The position numbers and the translations under genes were made by a program. From an uncultured Clostridia bacterium (GTDB taxonomy: Bacteria > Bacillota > Clostridia > Christensenellales > Aristaeellaceae), in assembly GCA_944363005.1 (NCBI GenBank), contig CALVTV010000129.1, forward strand, positions 1-16,233: a DNA stretch of 16,233 nt, in the 5' to 3' direction. Positions 7,955 to 14,747 of this stretch are shown one piece after another (within the stretch, counting starts at the first letter, position 1; each line of letters opens with the position of its first letter). The notes under the pieces are model-generated. The model saw only the letters and a program-made list of their open reading frames with translations, searched no databases and was not told where the DNA came from.

Positions 7955-8560
7955 GAAAAAAGCCCACGAACAGGCGTGGGCAGGAATTGACCATGAATAG
8001 GTGGTGATACGACAAATAAACCTTGCGGCATAGGTTCGGTAGGATTTCCCCGCCCGTTACTTCCTGTCGCCATAGAAGCGGTTTCCCTTGAAAACGAACG
8101 TCGCGCCGTTTCCGCGCGCGCGACCGAATTACCACTGAGTCCACACTGTAATCTCTGTCATATCCTCATCGACAGTCTAGGAGCTTTCCTCGGCAGCTCC
8201 AGTTCTTCCCTAGCCTCTTTTGCAGCCGGGGTTTCACGCGGCGATCGCCACGGTTCCCGTAAGCTCTTGGTCACCGTGCGTTGTTCCGCGATCCACCACA
8301 ACCGCTCAAGGCAGGCTACACTGCAGGCAGCTTGTGTACCACCATGCAGGTTTTCATGGCGCAATGCGCCATGCCTCCACGGAAAATGGGTCGAACTCCA
8401 TCATGCCATTGACGGCCGCCCATAGTCCTTACTTCCAGCACCAACCCCCGACTGGGCGTCAGCAGCCAGCACCAGAAACTTCATCGATATGCCCTTTAAC
8501 GGATTTTTAGCCCCGTCTTCAGAAAGAACTTCGCTGACTAGAATACTGCACCACCTAAGC
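7955..8560 (-). ncRNA. ole: OLE RNA (ornate large extremophilic RNA)
   Basis: No plausible protein fills this stretch, but it has every mark of a discrete structured RNA of about 600 nt, the usual OLE size. A promoter ends at 8564 and an intrinsic terminator lies at 7956-7981. The two ends pair: TAGGTGGTG (RNA sense, 8557-8549) with CACCACCTA (8006-7998), nine base pairs over about 560 nt. Hairpins inside, by plus-strand coordinates: 8355-8362/8366-8373 (8 bp), 8249-8254/8273-8278 (6 bp), 8180-8185/8195-8200 (6 bp), 8155-8159/8171-8175 (5 bp), 8100-8106/8118-8124 (7 bp), 8019-8023/8032-8036 (5 bp). CCAGCACCA occurs twice (8435-8443, 8466-8474). In known OLE loci the RNA lies in the folD-xseAB-ispA-dxs-tlyA-argR-recN cluster next to oapA, as here. 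The identification rests on context, size and structure, not on an alignment. Confidence 0.85.
7956..7981 (-). terminator. Intrinsic terminator at the 3' end of OLE RNA
   Basis: On the minus strand GCCCACG, loop CCTGTT, CGTGGGC form a perfect 7-bp GC-rich stem directly followed by TTTTTT. It ends only six bases before the oapA ribosome binding site at 7946-7949, so oapA and dxs would depend on readthrough or on an unseen promoter. Confidence 0.93.
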
Positions 8561-8563
8561 TTT

Positions 8564-8592
8564 ATTATACCACGTTTGTCAAGGGTATGCAA
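8564..8592 (-). promoter_or_regulatory. Promoter of OLE RNA (sigma-A type, extended -10)
   Basis: On the minus strand the -10 is a consensus TATAAT at 8564-8569, preceded by TGG (extended -10, TGnTATAAT). A partial -35, TTGCAT, lies at 8587-8592 with a 17-base spacer. A perfect TTGACA at 8577-8582 is only seven bases from the -10, so it cannot act as the -35 for it. The -35 begins 14 bases past the DUF212 stop, and the first base of the OLE closing helix is seven bases downstream of the -10. Confidence 0.88.
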
Positions 8593-8605
8593 GCAAACGG
8601 ACGCC

Positions 8606-9055
8606 TTACGCGATCAATGCGCCCAGGAAGATTCCCAGCAACGCGCCGGCCATCACCTGAATCGGCGTATGCCCCACAAGCTCCTTGAGGTGCTCTTCAT
8701 CAAGCGTAAATCCATTGGTCGTCAAGCTTTCCACAATCCGATTGATCACCGCTGCGTTTCTTCCCGCAGACCGGCGCACGCCCGACGCATCGTACATCAC
8801 AACGCCTGCAAAGCAAAACGCCAACGCAAAAATGCTCGAAGAGAACCCCTCTCGAAAGCCGATGACCGTCAGCATTGCGCAGGTCATCGCGGAATGCGAA
8901 CTGGGCATACCGCCCGAACCCAATACGCGCGTATGATCAAACCGCCTGCTGATGCAAAGTGTCAAGATCACCTTGAGCGCCTGTGCTGTTGCCCATCCCA
9001 ATGCGGCAGCCTGTATGACCCGATTGCCGATGATGTCAAACACGATATCCAACAA
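8606..9055 (-). CDS. DUF212 / divergent PAP2 family membrane protein (YuiD-like)
   Basis: This 149-aa membrane protein has GGMPSSHSA at residues 48-56, YDASGVRRSAGRNA at 88-101 and LKELVGHTPIQVMAG at 123-137, the three signature segments of DUF212. The first resembles the PSGHS motif of PAP2 lipid phosphatases. The family is related to acid phosphatase/vanadium haloperoxidase proteins; its substrate is not established, though an isoprenyl phosphate would fit the neighbours ispA and dxs (inference). The start is TTG at 9053-9055, with AGGGGG about eight bases upstream; no ATG fits. It begins 15 bases after the ispA stop and ends just before the OLE promoter. I do not recall this gene in the Bacillus version of the cluster. 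Confidence 0.85.
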   Translation of the reverse strand: MLDIVFDIIGNRVIQAAALGWATAQALKVILTLCISRRFDHTRVLGSGGMPSSHSAMTCAMLTVIGFREGFSSSIFALAFCFAGVVMYDASGVRRSAGRNAAVINRIVESLTTNGFTLDEEHLKELVGHTPIQVMAGALLGIFLGALIA

Positions 9056-9070
9056 GACGCGTCCCCCTCA

Positions 9071-9979
9071 CTATTTCGTTCGATTGCGCAGCTGCTGCAC
9101 AAATTCGCGCAAAAACCACGCGCGATCGCCAAAACACGCCAATACCCGCTCTGCCTCTTCCCAGAGTTCCCTTGAACGGTTTCTTGCCTCCTTCACGCCG
9201 AAAAGAGACGGCCAAGTCATCTTCCCCCGCTGCGCATCCATGCCCGTCAGTTTTCCGAGCGCCTTTGCATCCCCCTCCAAATCGAGCAGATCATCGTCAA
9301 TTTGGAAAGCGATGCCGACAGCAGCGCCAAACCGAGTTAGCGCAACCCGCGTTTTCTCCTCCGCCCCGGCAATCCATGCCGCCGCAAGGAGAGGCGCCGT
9401 CAGCAAATCTGCGGTTTTGTGCGTATGAATGTACTGAAGACGCTCCGCCTCCGCAGGCATATGCTCGCTGAGCAAATCCAGGCTTTGCCCCGCAATCATA
9501 CCCGTAACCCCTGCCCGCTGTGCGATGACCGCTGCCGCTTTGACATGTCCCTCCAGATTCTCGGGATGCGAAAGCGCATGTTGGAGCAGACATTCGTAAG
9601 CATAGTTGAGCAAGCCATCCCCCGCGAGTATAGCATGTCCCACACCGTACACCTTATGATTGGTGAGCCGTCCGCGGCGGTAATCGTCGTCGTCCATACC
9701 CGGCAAATCGTCGTGAATGAGGGAATACGTGTGAATCATCTCCAGGGCAGCCGCAGGAGTTTTGGCCTGCTCAATGTCCCCGCCCAGCATGTCGCAGGTA
9801 GAAAGCAGCAAAACGGGCCTGACCCGCTTGCCCCCGGCAAACAGACTATAGCGCATCGAATCGCAAAGCCTTGCCGGGATGCTTCCGTCTGCATATGCAT
9901 TTTCGGATTTGGGAAGCAGCGCCTCCATGCGCTCTTCTACCATGTTGACATAAGAAACATACTGATCACGATATGTCAT
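9071..9979 (-). CDS. ispA: Farnesyl diphosphate synthase (short-chain trans-prenyltransferase)
   Basis: It condenses isopentenyl diphosphate with dimethylallyl and geranyl diphosphates to farnesyl diphosphate in the cytoplasm. The ATG at 9977-9979 has GGGAG six to seven bases upstream and gives 302 aa; a longer frame to 10033 would add an unrelated tail inside xseB. The first Asp-rich motif is DDLPGMDDDD at residues 90-99, with the two-residue insertion typical of bacterial FPP synthases. The second is QIDDDLLDLEGD at 226-237. GGKRVRP (49-55) and HKTADLL (187-193) are also present. It overlaps xseB by 14 bases. Its stop is TAG immediately followed by TGA, the only TAG stop seen in the window. 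Confidence 0.96.
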   Translation of the reverse strand: MTYRDQYVSYVNMVEERMEALLPKSENAYADGSIPARLCDSMRYSLFAGGKRVRPVLLLSTCDMLGGDIEQAKTPAAALEMIHTYSLIHDDLPGMDDDDYRRGRLTNHKVYGVGHAILAGDGLLNYAYECLLQHALSHPENLEGHVKAAAVIAQRAGVTGMIAGQSLDLLSEHMPAEAERLQYIHTHKTADLLTAPLLAAAWIAGAEEKTRVALTRFGAAVGIAFQIDDDLLDLEGDAKALGKLTGMDAQRGKMTWPSLFGVKEARNRSRELWEEAERVLACFGDRAWFLREFVQQLRNRTK

Positions 9980-10217
9980 GTGCTTCTCCCTTGAACTCCG
10001 TAATTTCGGACGTTTCCATATCGATCTGCTCAATTCTGCGCCGGTGAGCGGTGAGCATCTCCTCCAGCTGCGCCGCCAGCGCCATGCCGTTTTCGTAAGT
10101 CTGCATCATCGCATCCAGCGGCAAATTCCCGTTTTGCATTGAATCGACCATGTTTGTCAGTTCAAGCATTCCCTCTTCAAAAGAGATCTTTGATCTCTTC
10201 TTGGCAGCCACGCTCAT
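9966..10217 (-). CDS. xseB: Exodeoxyribonuclease VII small subunit
   Basis: This 83-aa protein has the family pattern SFEEGMLELTNMVDSMQNG at residues 12-30 and LDAMMQTYENGMALAAQLEE at 34-53, two helices that form the small-subunit coiled coil. Several XseB copies bind one XseA to make exonuclease VII, which degrades single-stranded DNA in repair. Its ATG overlaps the xseA stop as ATGA, and its 3' end overlaps ispA by 14 bases, so translation is probably coupled along xseA-xseB-ispA. A basic N-terminus (AAKKRSK) precedes the first helix. Confidence 0.95.
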   Translation of the reverse strand: MSVAAKKRSKISFEEGMLELTNMVDSMQNGNLPLDAMMQTYENGMALAAQLEEMLTAHRRRIEQIDMETSEITEFKGEAHDIS

Positions 10218-11437
10218 TCCTCCTTCGCCTGCTCTTGCGCCGGATTTTCAATCACGCGCACCTGTGCTTGCCCGTCCGCAAACGCCAGCGTCAGCGTATC
10301 GCCCACACAAAGCCCCTTGGCCGTTGTAACAACCCGCGCGCCGTCCATGACAATCGCATATCCCCGGGTCAGTACACCGTAGGGATTCAGGAGATTGATC
10401 CGATGCCGCTGGATTTCAAGCGCTCTCTTTTTCGACTCGACCGCCTCCAAGGCGGTCTCCCGAAGCCTGCAGCGCGCCTGTTCCAGCGCTTGTTGCGCCT
10501 TTGCAAGCACGGTGACCGGATGCGCCGCATTCATCTGCGCACGGGTCAACTCAAGCGACGTTTCGTATCGCTCAAGCGCGCTGCACGCATGGCTTCTGAG
10601 CGCAGCACGCAACGCCTGCAACTCCTCCCTGGTTTCACGCAGGAGCGGTATGACCGCTTCTGCCGCTGCCGAAGGGGTCGGCGCGCGATAATCCGCCGCA
10701 AAATCACAGAGCGTATAGTCCGTCTCATGTCCAATCGCAGAAACAATGGGCTTTTTGCATGCAGCAACTGCGCGCACAACGCGCTCTTCGTTGAACGTCC
10801 AAAGATCCTCCATGGAACCGCCGCCGCGCGCCAGGATGATCACACTCACGCATTCCATGCGTTCAAGCACGCCGATGGCGCGCACCACCTCATCCGCGGC
10901 TTGCGCCCCCTGCACCCGAACGGGACAGAGCAGAATGCTGGAATGCTCGTCTCTGCGCCGGGAAACATGAAGAATGTCGTGAATCACGGCGCCCGTGGGG
11001 GAAGACACGACGCCAACCGTATCCACATACGCGGGAAGCGCGCGTTTCCGCTCCGGGTCAAACAGGCCCTCTCTGCTGAGCTGATCCTTGAGGGCCAAGT
11101 ATCGCTCAAACAAAACGCCCATTCCCTGCGCAGCCAGCGTTTTCGCGTAAAACTGATACTGGCCGCCGCGCGCATACAGCCCGACGCTTCCGCTGACAAC
11201 CGCGCGCATGCCTTCAAAGGGTTCCACTTGCAGCATGGCGCAATCCGATGCGTACATCAGGCAGGATATGGAAGCCTGCTCGTCCTTGAGCGTAAAGAAC
11301 AACATGCCTGACTGATGCATTTTGAGATTGCTCAGTTCCCCCTTGAGCTCGATATCCCGCAACAAGGGGTCCTGCTGAAAGAGACTGCGCACATATTCAT
11401 TGAGCTGAGATACGCTCAGCACAAGCCTTCTTCCCAT
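10214..11437 (-). CDS. xseA: Exodeoxyribonuclease VII large subunit
   Basis: This catalytic subunit of exonuclease VII has 407 aa, a normal length. An OB-fold DNA-binding domain covers residues 1-100, including VSQLNEYV and GELSNLK. The catalytic region follows with VSSPTGAVIHDI near 144-155, ARGGGSMEDLWTFNE at 203-217, IGHETDYTLCDFAADYRAPT at 235-254 and then PSAAAE at 255-260. A coiled-coil section runs about 265-345, and a small C-terminal domain contains LTRGYAIV. The ATG at 11435-11437 directly abuts the folD stop at 11438 without a gap, and the ribosome site (GGAAGC inside the end of folD) is modest, so coupling to folD translation is likely. Confidence 0.96.
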   Translation of the reverse strand: MGRRLVLSVSQLNEYVRSLFQQDPLLRDIELKGELSNLKMHQSGMLFFTLKDEQASISCLMYASDCAMLQVEPFEGMRAVVSGSVGLYARGGQYQFYAKTLAAQGMGVLFERYLALKDQLSREGLFDPERKRALPAYVDTVGVVSSPTGAVIHDILHVSRRRDEHSSILLCPVRVQGAQAADEVVRAIGVLERMECVSVIILARGGGSMEDLWTFNEERVVRAVAACKKPIVSAIGHETDYTLCDFAADYRAPTPSAAAEAVIPLLRETREELQALRAALRSHACSALERYETSLELTRAQMNAAHPVTVLAKAQQALEQARCRLRETALEAVESKKRALEIQRHRINLLNPYGVLTRGYAIVMDGARVVTTAKGLCVGDTLTLAFADGQAQVRVIENPAQEQAKEE

Positions 11438-12271
11438 TTATTGCGCCGCTTCCAGCGTATTGGCCAGCAACATGGCAATGGTCATCTGTCCCACGCCGCC
11501 GGGAACCGGCGTCAGGAATCCGGCAACCTCGGCGGCCTCCGGCGCGACATCGCCCACAATTTTCCCGTCTACGCGATTGATGCCTACGTCGATGACAACC
11601 GCTCCCGGCTTGACCATCGACGGCTTGACAAAGCCCGGCTTTCCAACTGCCGCCACCAGAATATCCGCCTGACGGGTGATTTCGTCCAAATTCTGTGTTC
11701 TGGAATGGCAAATGGTCACCGTCGCATTCTGCGCCAGGAGCAGCATCGCCATCGGTTTGCCCACGATGTTGCTTCGGCCAATGACAACAGCGTGCTTGCC
11801 TTCGACGGGGATGTCATATGCCTCAAGCAGCTTCATCACGCCCAACGGCGTGCAGGGCACAAAGCGCGGCTGGCCATTCATGAGCCGTCCGGAATTCATC
11901 GCATGGAAACCGTCAACGTCCTTATCCGGATTGATCAGCGCCAGAACCCGCGCTTCATCCAAATGGCCGGGCAGCGGCAGTTGGACAAGTATTCCATGAA
12001 CCGAGTCGTCCGCGTTCAGCGCGCGCACAACGTTCTCCAATTCCTCCTGCGCGCACGTTTCGTCCAGCCGGATGACGGTTGAACGGATCCCCGCCTTGTG
12101 GCAAGCATTTTCCTTGTTGCGCACATAAACCTGACTGGCCGGATTCTCACCTACGAGCACGACCGCCAAATGCGGCGTCACGCCCATGCGCTTCTTCTGT
12201 GCAACCTGCTCTGCAAGCTTTTCCTTCCAAGCCTTGGCAACCGCCCGTCCATCCATGATGATCGCGCTCAT
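11438..12271 (-). CDS. folD: Bifunctional methylenetetrahydrofolate dehydrogenase / cyclohydrolase
   Basis: FolD interconverts 5,10-methylene-, methenyl- and 10-formyl-tetrahydrofolate, using NADP, in the cytoplasm. The start is the ATG at 12269-12271, with GGAGGAGG nine bases upstream, giving 277 aa; an open frame to 12298 would add only MIRRRRNAQ. Catalytic residues Tyr49 and Lys53 lie in VYVRNKENAC, with GILVQLPLP at 93-101 and DVDGFH at 118-123. The NADP-binding fold has VVIGRSNIVGKP at 162-173, and CHSRT at 188-192 is also family-typical. The C-terminus has PVPGGVGQMTIAML at 255-268. It begins 23 bases after the TsaD-like gene. Confidence 0.97.
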   Translation of the reverse strand: MSAIIMDGRAVAKAWKEKLAEQVAQKKRMGVTPHLAVVLVGENPASQVYVRNKENACHKAGIRSTVIRLDETCAQEELENVVRALNADDSVHGILVQLPLPGHLDEARVLALINPDKDVDGFHAMNSGRLMNGQPRFVPCTPLGVMKLLEAYDIPVEGKHAVVIGRSNIVGKPMAMLLLAQNATVTICHSRTQNLDEITRQADILVAAVGKPGFVKPSMVKPGAVVIDVGINRVDGKIVGDVAPEAAEVAGFLTPVPGGVGQMTIAMLLANTLEAAQ

Positions 12272-12294
12272 CTGTGCATTCCTCCTCCGCCGAA

Positions 12295-13242
12295 TCATTT
12301 ACCGTTTTGCAAAAACCGCTTGGCCCCCAGCAAAGCAACACCCACCGCGTTGTCGCCGGAGAGTTCCGGCCGCGCAAAATGCAACCTGCACGCCAAACGC
12401 CGCTTCTGCGCGCGCTCCCTCAGCATGTCTCGCAGCAGCGTCGAGGATGCCACGCCTCCGGCCAAAAGTGCCTGACGTGCGCCCGTTTCCTGACAGGCAT
12501 TTTCGATCATTCGCTCGATTGTTCTCGCCAGGAAATCAAATACCTCCGCGGCAATCTGCTCACGCGTCATCGTCCCCTGCTCCAGCCAATGCGCAACCTT
12601 GTTTTCCGCACCGGCCAGATTGCAGCTATTTCCCTTGATGGAGACTCCCAGCAAGCCCTCCGCATTGGACTGCATCGCCAGTTGTTCCAGAGCCGGACCG
12701 CTCGGAAATCCCAAATGCATTCGAACGCCCGTCCGGTCAATGAGCTGCCCGGCATGCAGATCGAGGCTTCCACCCAACAGCGTCAGACGTCCGTCGTTCA
12801 CCAGCAAGACTTCCGTTGTCCCGCCGGAGAGATGCAGCGCGAGGAAGGGCGACGATTCCTCAATTCCGGATTCGAACAGCGCCGCCTGCACATGGCCCTC
12901 CTGATGGCTGGCAGGATAAAAAGGCACGCGTAGCAATGAAGCAGCTGCGCGCGCCTGGCTTTCGCCTGCACGGAATACAGGCATATACGATTCCTCGACA
13001 GGGCGCGGCCGCACACTGGCGCAAACCGCGCAGATGTCCGCCGTATCCTGCCGCATGACCTGCTCAATCATGTCCGGCAAGTTCTTGACATGCTGAAACA
13101 GTCCCTGTGATTGCTGAAGGCCCCGTTCCCCCTCTCGAACCGTGAGCAGGCGACGGGCGGATGCGAGAATTCTCCCATCCAGGGATACGAGGGCCGCGGA
13201 CGTCGTGTAGCAGCTGGTATCGATTCCAAGCACCGCTTTCAT
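12295..13242 (-). CDS. TsaD/Kae1-like (peptidase M22, ASKHA fold) paralogue
   Basis: This 315-aa protein has the TsaD/Kae1 layout. The N-terminal ATPase-type strand is LGIDTSCYTTS at residues 5-15. The metal-binding HxxxH is SHQEGH, with His113 and His117. SGGTTEV lies at 139-145 (usually SGGHT), FPSGPALEQLA at 179-189 (usually YPGGP), AGGVASS at 261-267, and SGDNAVGVALLGA, with the metal-ligand Asp297, near 295-307. All expected ligands are present, but several motif positions differ from TsaD, and genes like this in Clostridia usually occur beside a separate true tsaD. TsaD makes the t6A modification of tRNA; whether this copy does is unknown. Its ATG overlaps the nusB stop as ATGA, and the ribosome site is weak, suggesting coupled translation. 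Confidence 0.85.
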   Translation of the reverse strand: MKAVLGIDTSCYTTSAALVSLDGRILASARRLLTVREGERGLQQSQGLFQHVKNLPDMIEQVMRQDTADICAVCASVRPRPVEESYMPVFRAGESQARAAASLLRVPFYPASHQEGHVQAALFESGIEESSPFLALHLSGGTTEVLLVNDGRLTLLGGSLDLHAGQLIDRTGVRMHLGFPSGPALEQLAMQSNAEGLLGVSIKGNSCNLAGAENKVAHWLEQGTMTREQIAAEVFDFLARTIERMIENACQETGARQALLAGGVASSTLLRDMLRERAQKRRLACRLHFARPELSGDNAVGVALLGAKRFLQNGK

Positions 13243-13643
13243 GCTTGCGCACTCTGCTTTCTGCTGATCGTACCGAGCACGCCGTTGACAAAAGCGCAGG
13301 ACTCCTCACGCGAGTACTTTCTTGTCAACTCCACCGCTTCGTTGATCGCCACGGGAGCGGGCAAATCCGTATAAATCATTTCAAAAACAGCGAGACGAAG
13401 GATCGCCAGATCAACACGGGCCAGACGCTCAATCGTCCATCCCCGCAGACACGATGCAATCATTTCATCCAGTTGCGCCGCATGATCCCGCACACCGTGG
13501 ACAACCGTATCAAGATACGCCTGATCCTTTTCGTTGGGCGCATAGTCGATCAAGTCAACCAACGTCTGTGTCTCCCCGTCTCCCCCAAAGATCTGTTCAA
13601 AAATCAGCTACATTGCAGCTTCACGCTCGATAGGACGTGCCAT
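13239..13643 (-). CDS. nusB: Transcription antitermination factor NusB, interrupted by an in-frame TAG at codon 12
   Basis: NusB joins NusE/S10 at boxA RNA to prevent early termination of rRNA transcription. The downstream part is clearly NusB: DEMIASCLRGW, ERLARVDLAILRLAVFEM, VAINEAVEL and SCAFVNGVLGTI. The full-length frame starts at the ATG at 13641-13643, 28 bases after the DUF2273 stop. It reads MARPIEREAAM, then TAG at 13608-13610, then LIFEQIFGG. Homologues read AREKALQALFQ here, so the stop replaces a conserved Gln, and one C-to-T change (CAG to TAG) explains it. Either the gene is broken, or the base is an error, or TAG is read through. Alternatively translation starts at TTG 13560-13562, which has GGGGAG nine bases upstream and would give a 107-aa NusB without helix 1. 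Confidence 0.88.
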
Positions 13644-13671
13644 ATTCTTCTTTTGCTCCGATCCTCATGAT

Positions 13672-13917
13672 TTATTCGTAACGATCCAATTCATCGCGGC
13701 TGAAGAACGAAACCACACGGCGTACAAACGCCTTTTTGTCCTTCACACCCCCGATAAAAGCGCCAATCAGGCAGAAAACACCGATCAGCAGTGCTTTTCC
13801 CACGCCAATGGTCAAACAGAGCACGGCAAACACGAGCCCCACGATCGCTCCAAACAGCGCGCAGGCGCGTGTTCCCGTCGTCAGCATCTGCGCTGTAAAA
13901 GACTTCCAGTCCATCAT
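13672..13917 (-). CDS. DUF2273 small membrane protein
   Basis: This 81-aa protein has two hydrophobic segments with small-residue packing: about residues 18-38 (ACALFGAIVGLVFAVLCLTI) and 41-57 (GKALLIGVFCLIGAFIGG). A charged C-terminal part, KDKKAFVRRVVSFFSRDEL, follows. This is the DUF2273 pattern; members are found next to asp23 and amaP and are thought to belong to the same membrane-associated envelope-stress complex. The ATG at 13915-13917 overlaps the amaP stop as ATGA, and AGGAG lies seven bases upstream. A second ATG follows immediately. The biochemical role is not known. Confidence 0.9.
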   Translation of the reverse strand: MMDWKSFTAQMLTTGTRACALFGAIVGLVFAVLCLTIGVGKALLIGVFCLIGAFIGGVKDKKAFVRRVVSFFSRDELDRYE

Positions 13918-14723
13918 GCCCAGTCTCCTGTCTCCGCATCATCCGTCTTTTCATCTTCCGGCTGTACGTCATTTTCCGGCTCAGTGTCAGCCACGGGCTT
14001 CTCCTGAGCGGCGGGCTGAGTCTTTTCCGGCTCATCCGTCGCCTCCTCGGAAACTGCCGTTTGAGCAACAACCTGCGCGGCAGCTTCTCCGGCGGCAGGG
14101 CTGGGCAAAGCTTCTGTCGCCTCAATGCCCAGCAGAGAAGCCGGGATGGCATACGGCGACTTGGACGTATCCTCCGTTGCGGGCATGGTGTTGTCCACAA
14201 ACACGCGAACTTCTTTCACCATTACGCCGGAACAGGCTTCCAAATATTGTTTGATTTGCTTTTGCAACGCAGAAATCGCCAGCGGCATGCTGATGTCGCT
14301 CTGAAGCGTGATGTGCACATCGACAAGAATGCTTTCCTCGTCGCTGAAGAGAGAAGATGTGACCACTTTGAGCTCTGCATGCTGATTGAGGCACTTTTGC
14401 ACCAGCGCATCCAGCGCCTTCAGGGAAATGCGCACCGCGCCGTTTTCGTTCTTCTGAATGGCAAAATTGCTCGAGCGGCGGCGCTTGCCCGGCAACACAA
14501 CGCTCATCAGAAGCAAGAAGAACACAATGCAAACCACCGCGACGGCAATGTACACCGCTCTGGCCTTTATATCCAGCTGATTCGCGCGCTGCAACAGGGC
14601 GATGAAAGAAGCGTCAAAGGACACCTTCCCCAGGCACAGTGCAACAGCCGCTACTGCTCCAAGCAGCGCGCAAAGCGCGCAAAACAGAATGACGATTCGA
14701 TCTCTCACGGGATGTTTCACCAC
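13914..14723 (-). CDS. amaP: AmaP, alkaline shock response membrane anchor protein
   Basis: This 269-aa protein has two N-terminal transmembrane segments at about 8-31 and 57-78, a basic turn (GKRRRSS), an Asp23-like cytoplasmic domain at about 88-178 (including VRISLKALDALVQKCL), and a long tail. In Staphylococcus AmaP holds Asp23 at the membrane. The family is usually near 190 aa; here residues 200-269 form an Ala/Pro/Glu-rich acidic tail with no predicted fold. The start is GTG at 14721-14723, with GGGAGG five bases upstream; a second GTG follows directly. The gene lies 24 bases after asp23 and overlaps the DUF2273 gene by four bases. Confidence 0.9.
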   Translation of the reverse strand: MVKHPVRDRIVILFCALCALLGAVAAVALCLGKVSFDASFIALLQRANQLDIKARAVYIAVAVVCIVFFLLLMSVVLPGKRRRSSNFAIQKNENGAVRISLKALDALVQKCLNQHAELKVVTSSLFSDEESILVDVHITLQSDISMPLAISALQKQIKQYLEACSGVMVKEVRVFVDNTMPATEDTSKSPYAIPASLLGIEATEALPSPAAGEAAAQVVAQTAVSEEATDEPEKTQPAAQEKPVADTEPENDVQPEDEKTDDAETGDWA

Positions 14724-14747
14724 GTATGCCTCCCTCGTGCGTATTTC

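Noticed and set aside
8158..8364. Small minus-strand open frame, and a plus-strand frame at 8220-8510, inside the OLE region
   Set aside because: Both lie in a region with dense RNA hairpins, lack a convincing ribosome site and have low-complexity products; the stretch is better explained as structured RNA.
7955..8560. RNase P RNA, tmRNA or another large RNA as alternative identity of the non-coding stretch
   Set aside because: A GAGGAAAG string near 8185-8195 recalls RNase P RNA, but the rest of its core and the ACAGAA-type 3' motif are not seen, there is no tmRNA tag frame or CCA end, and the gene context fits OLE.
8564..8582. TTGACA at 8577-8582 as the -35 box of the OLE promoter
   Set aside because: It is only seven bases from TATAAT; the workable spacing of 17 points to TTGCAT at 8587-8592 with an extended -10.
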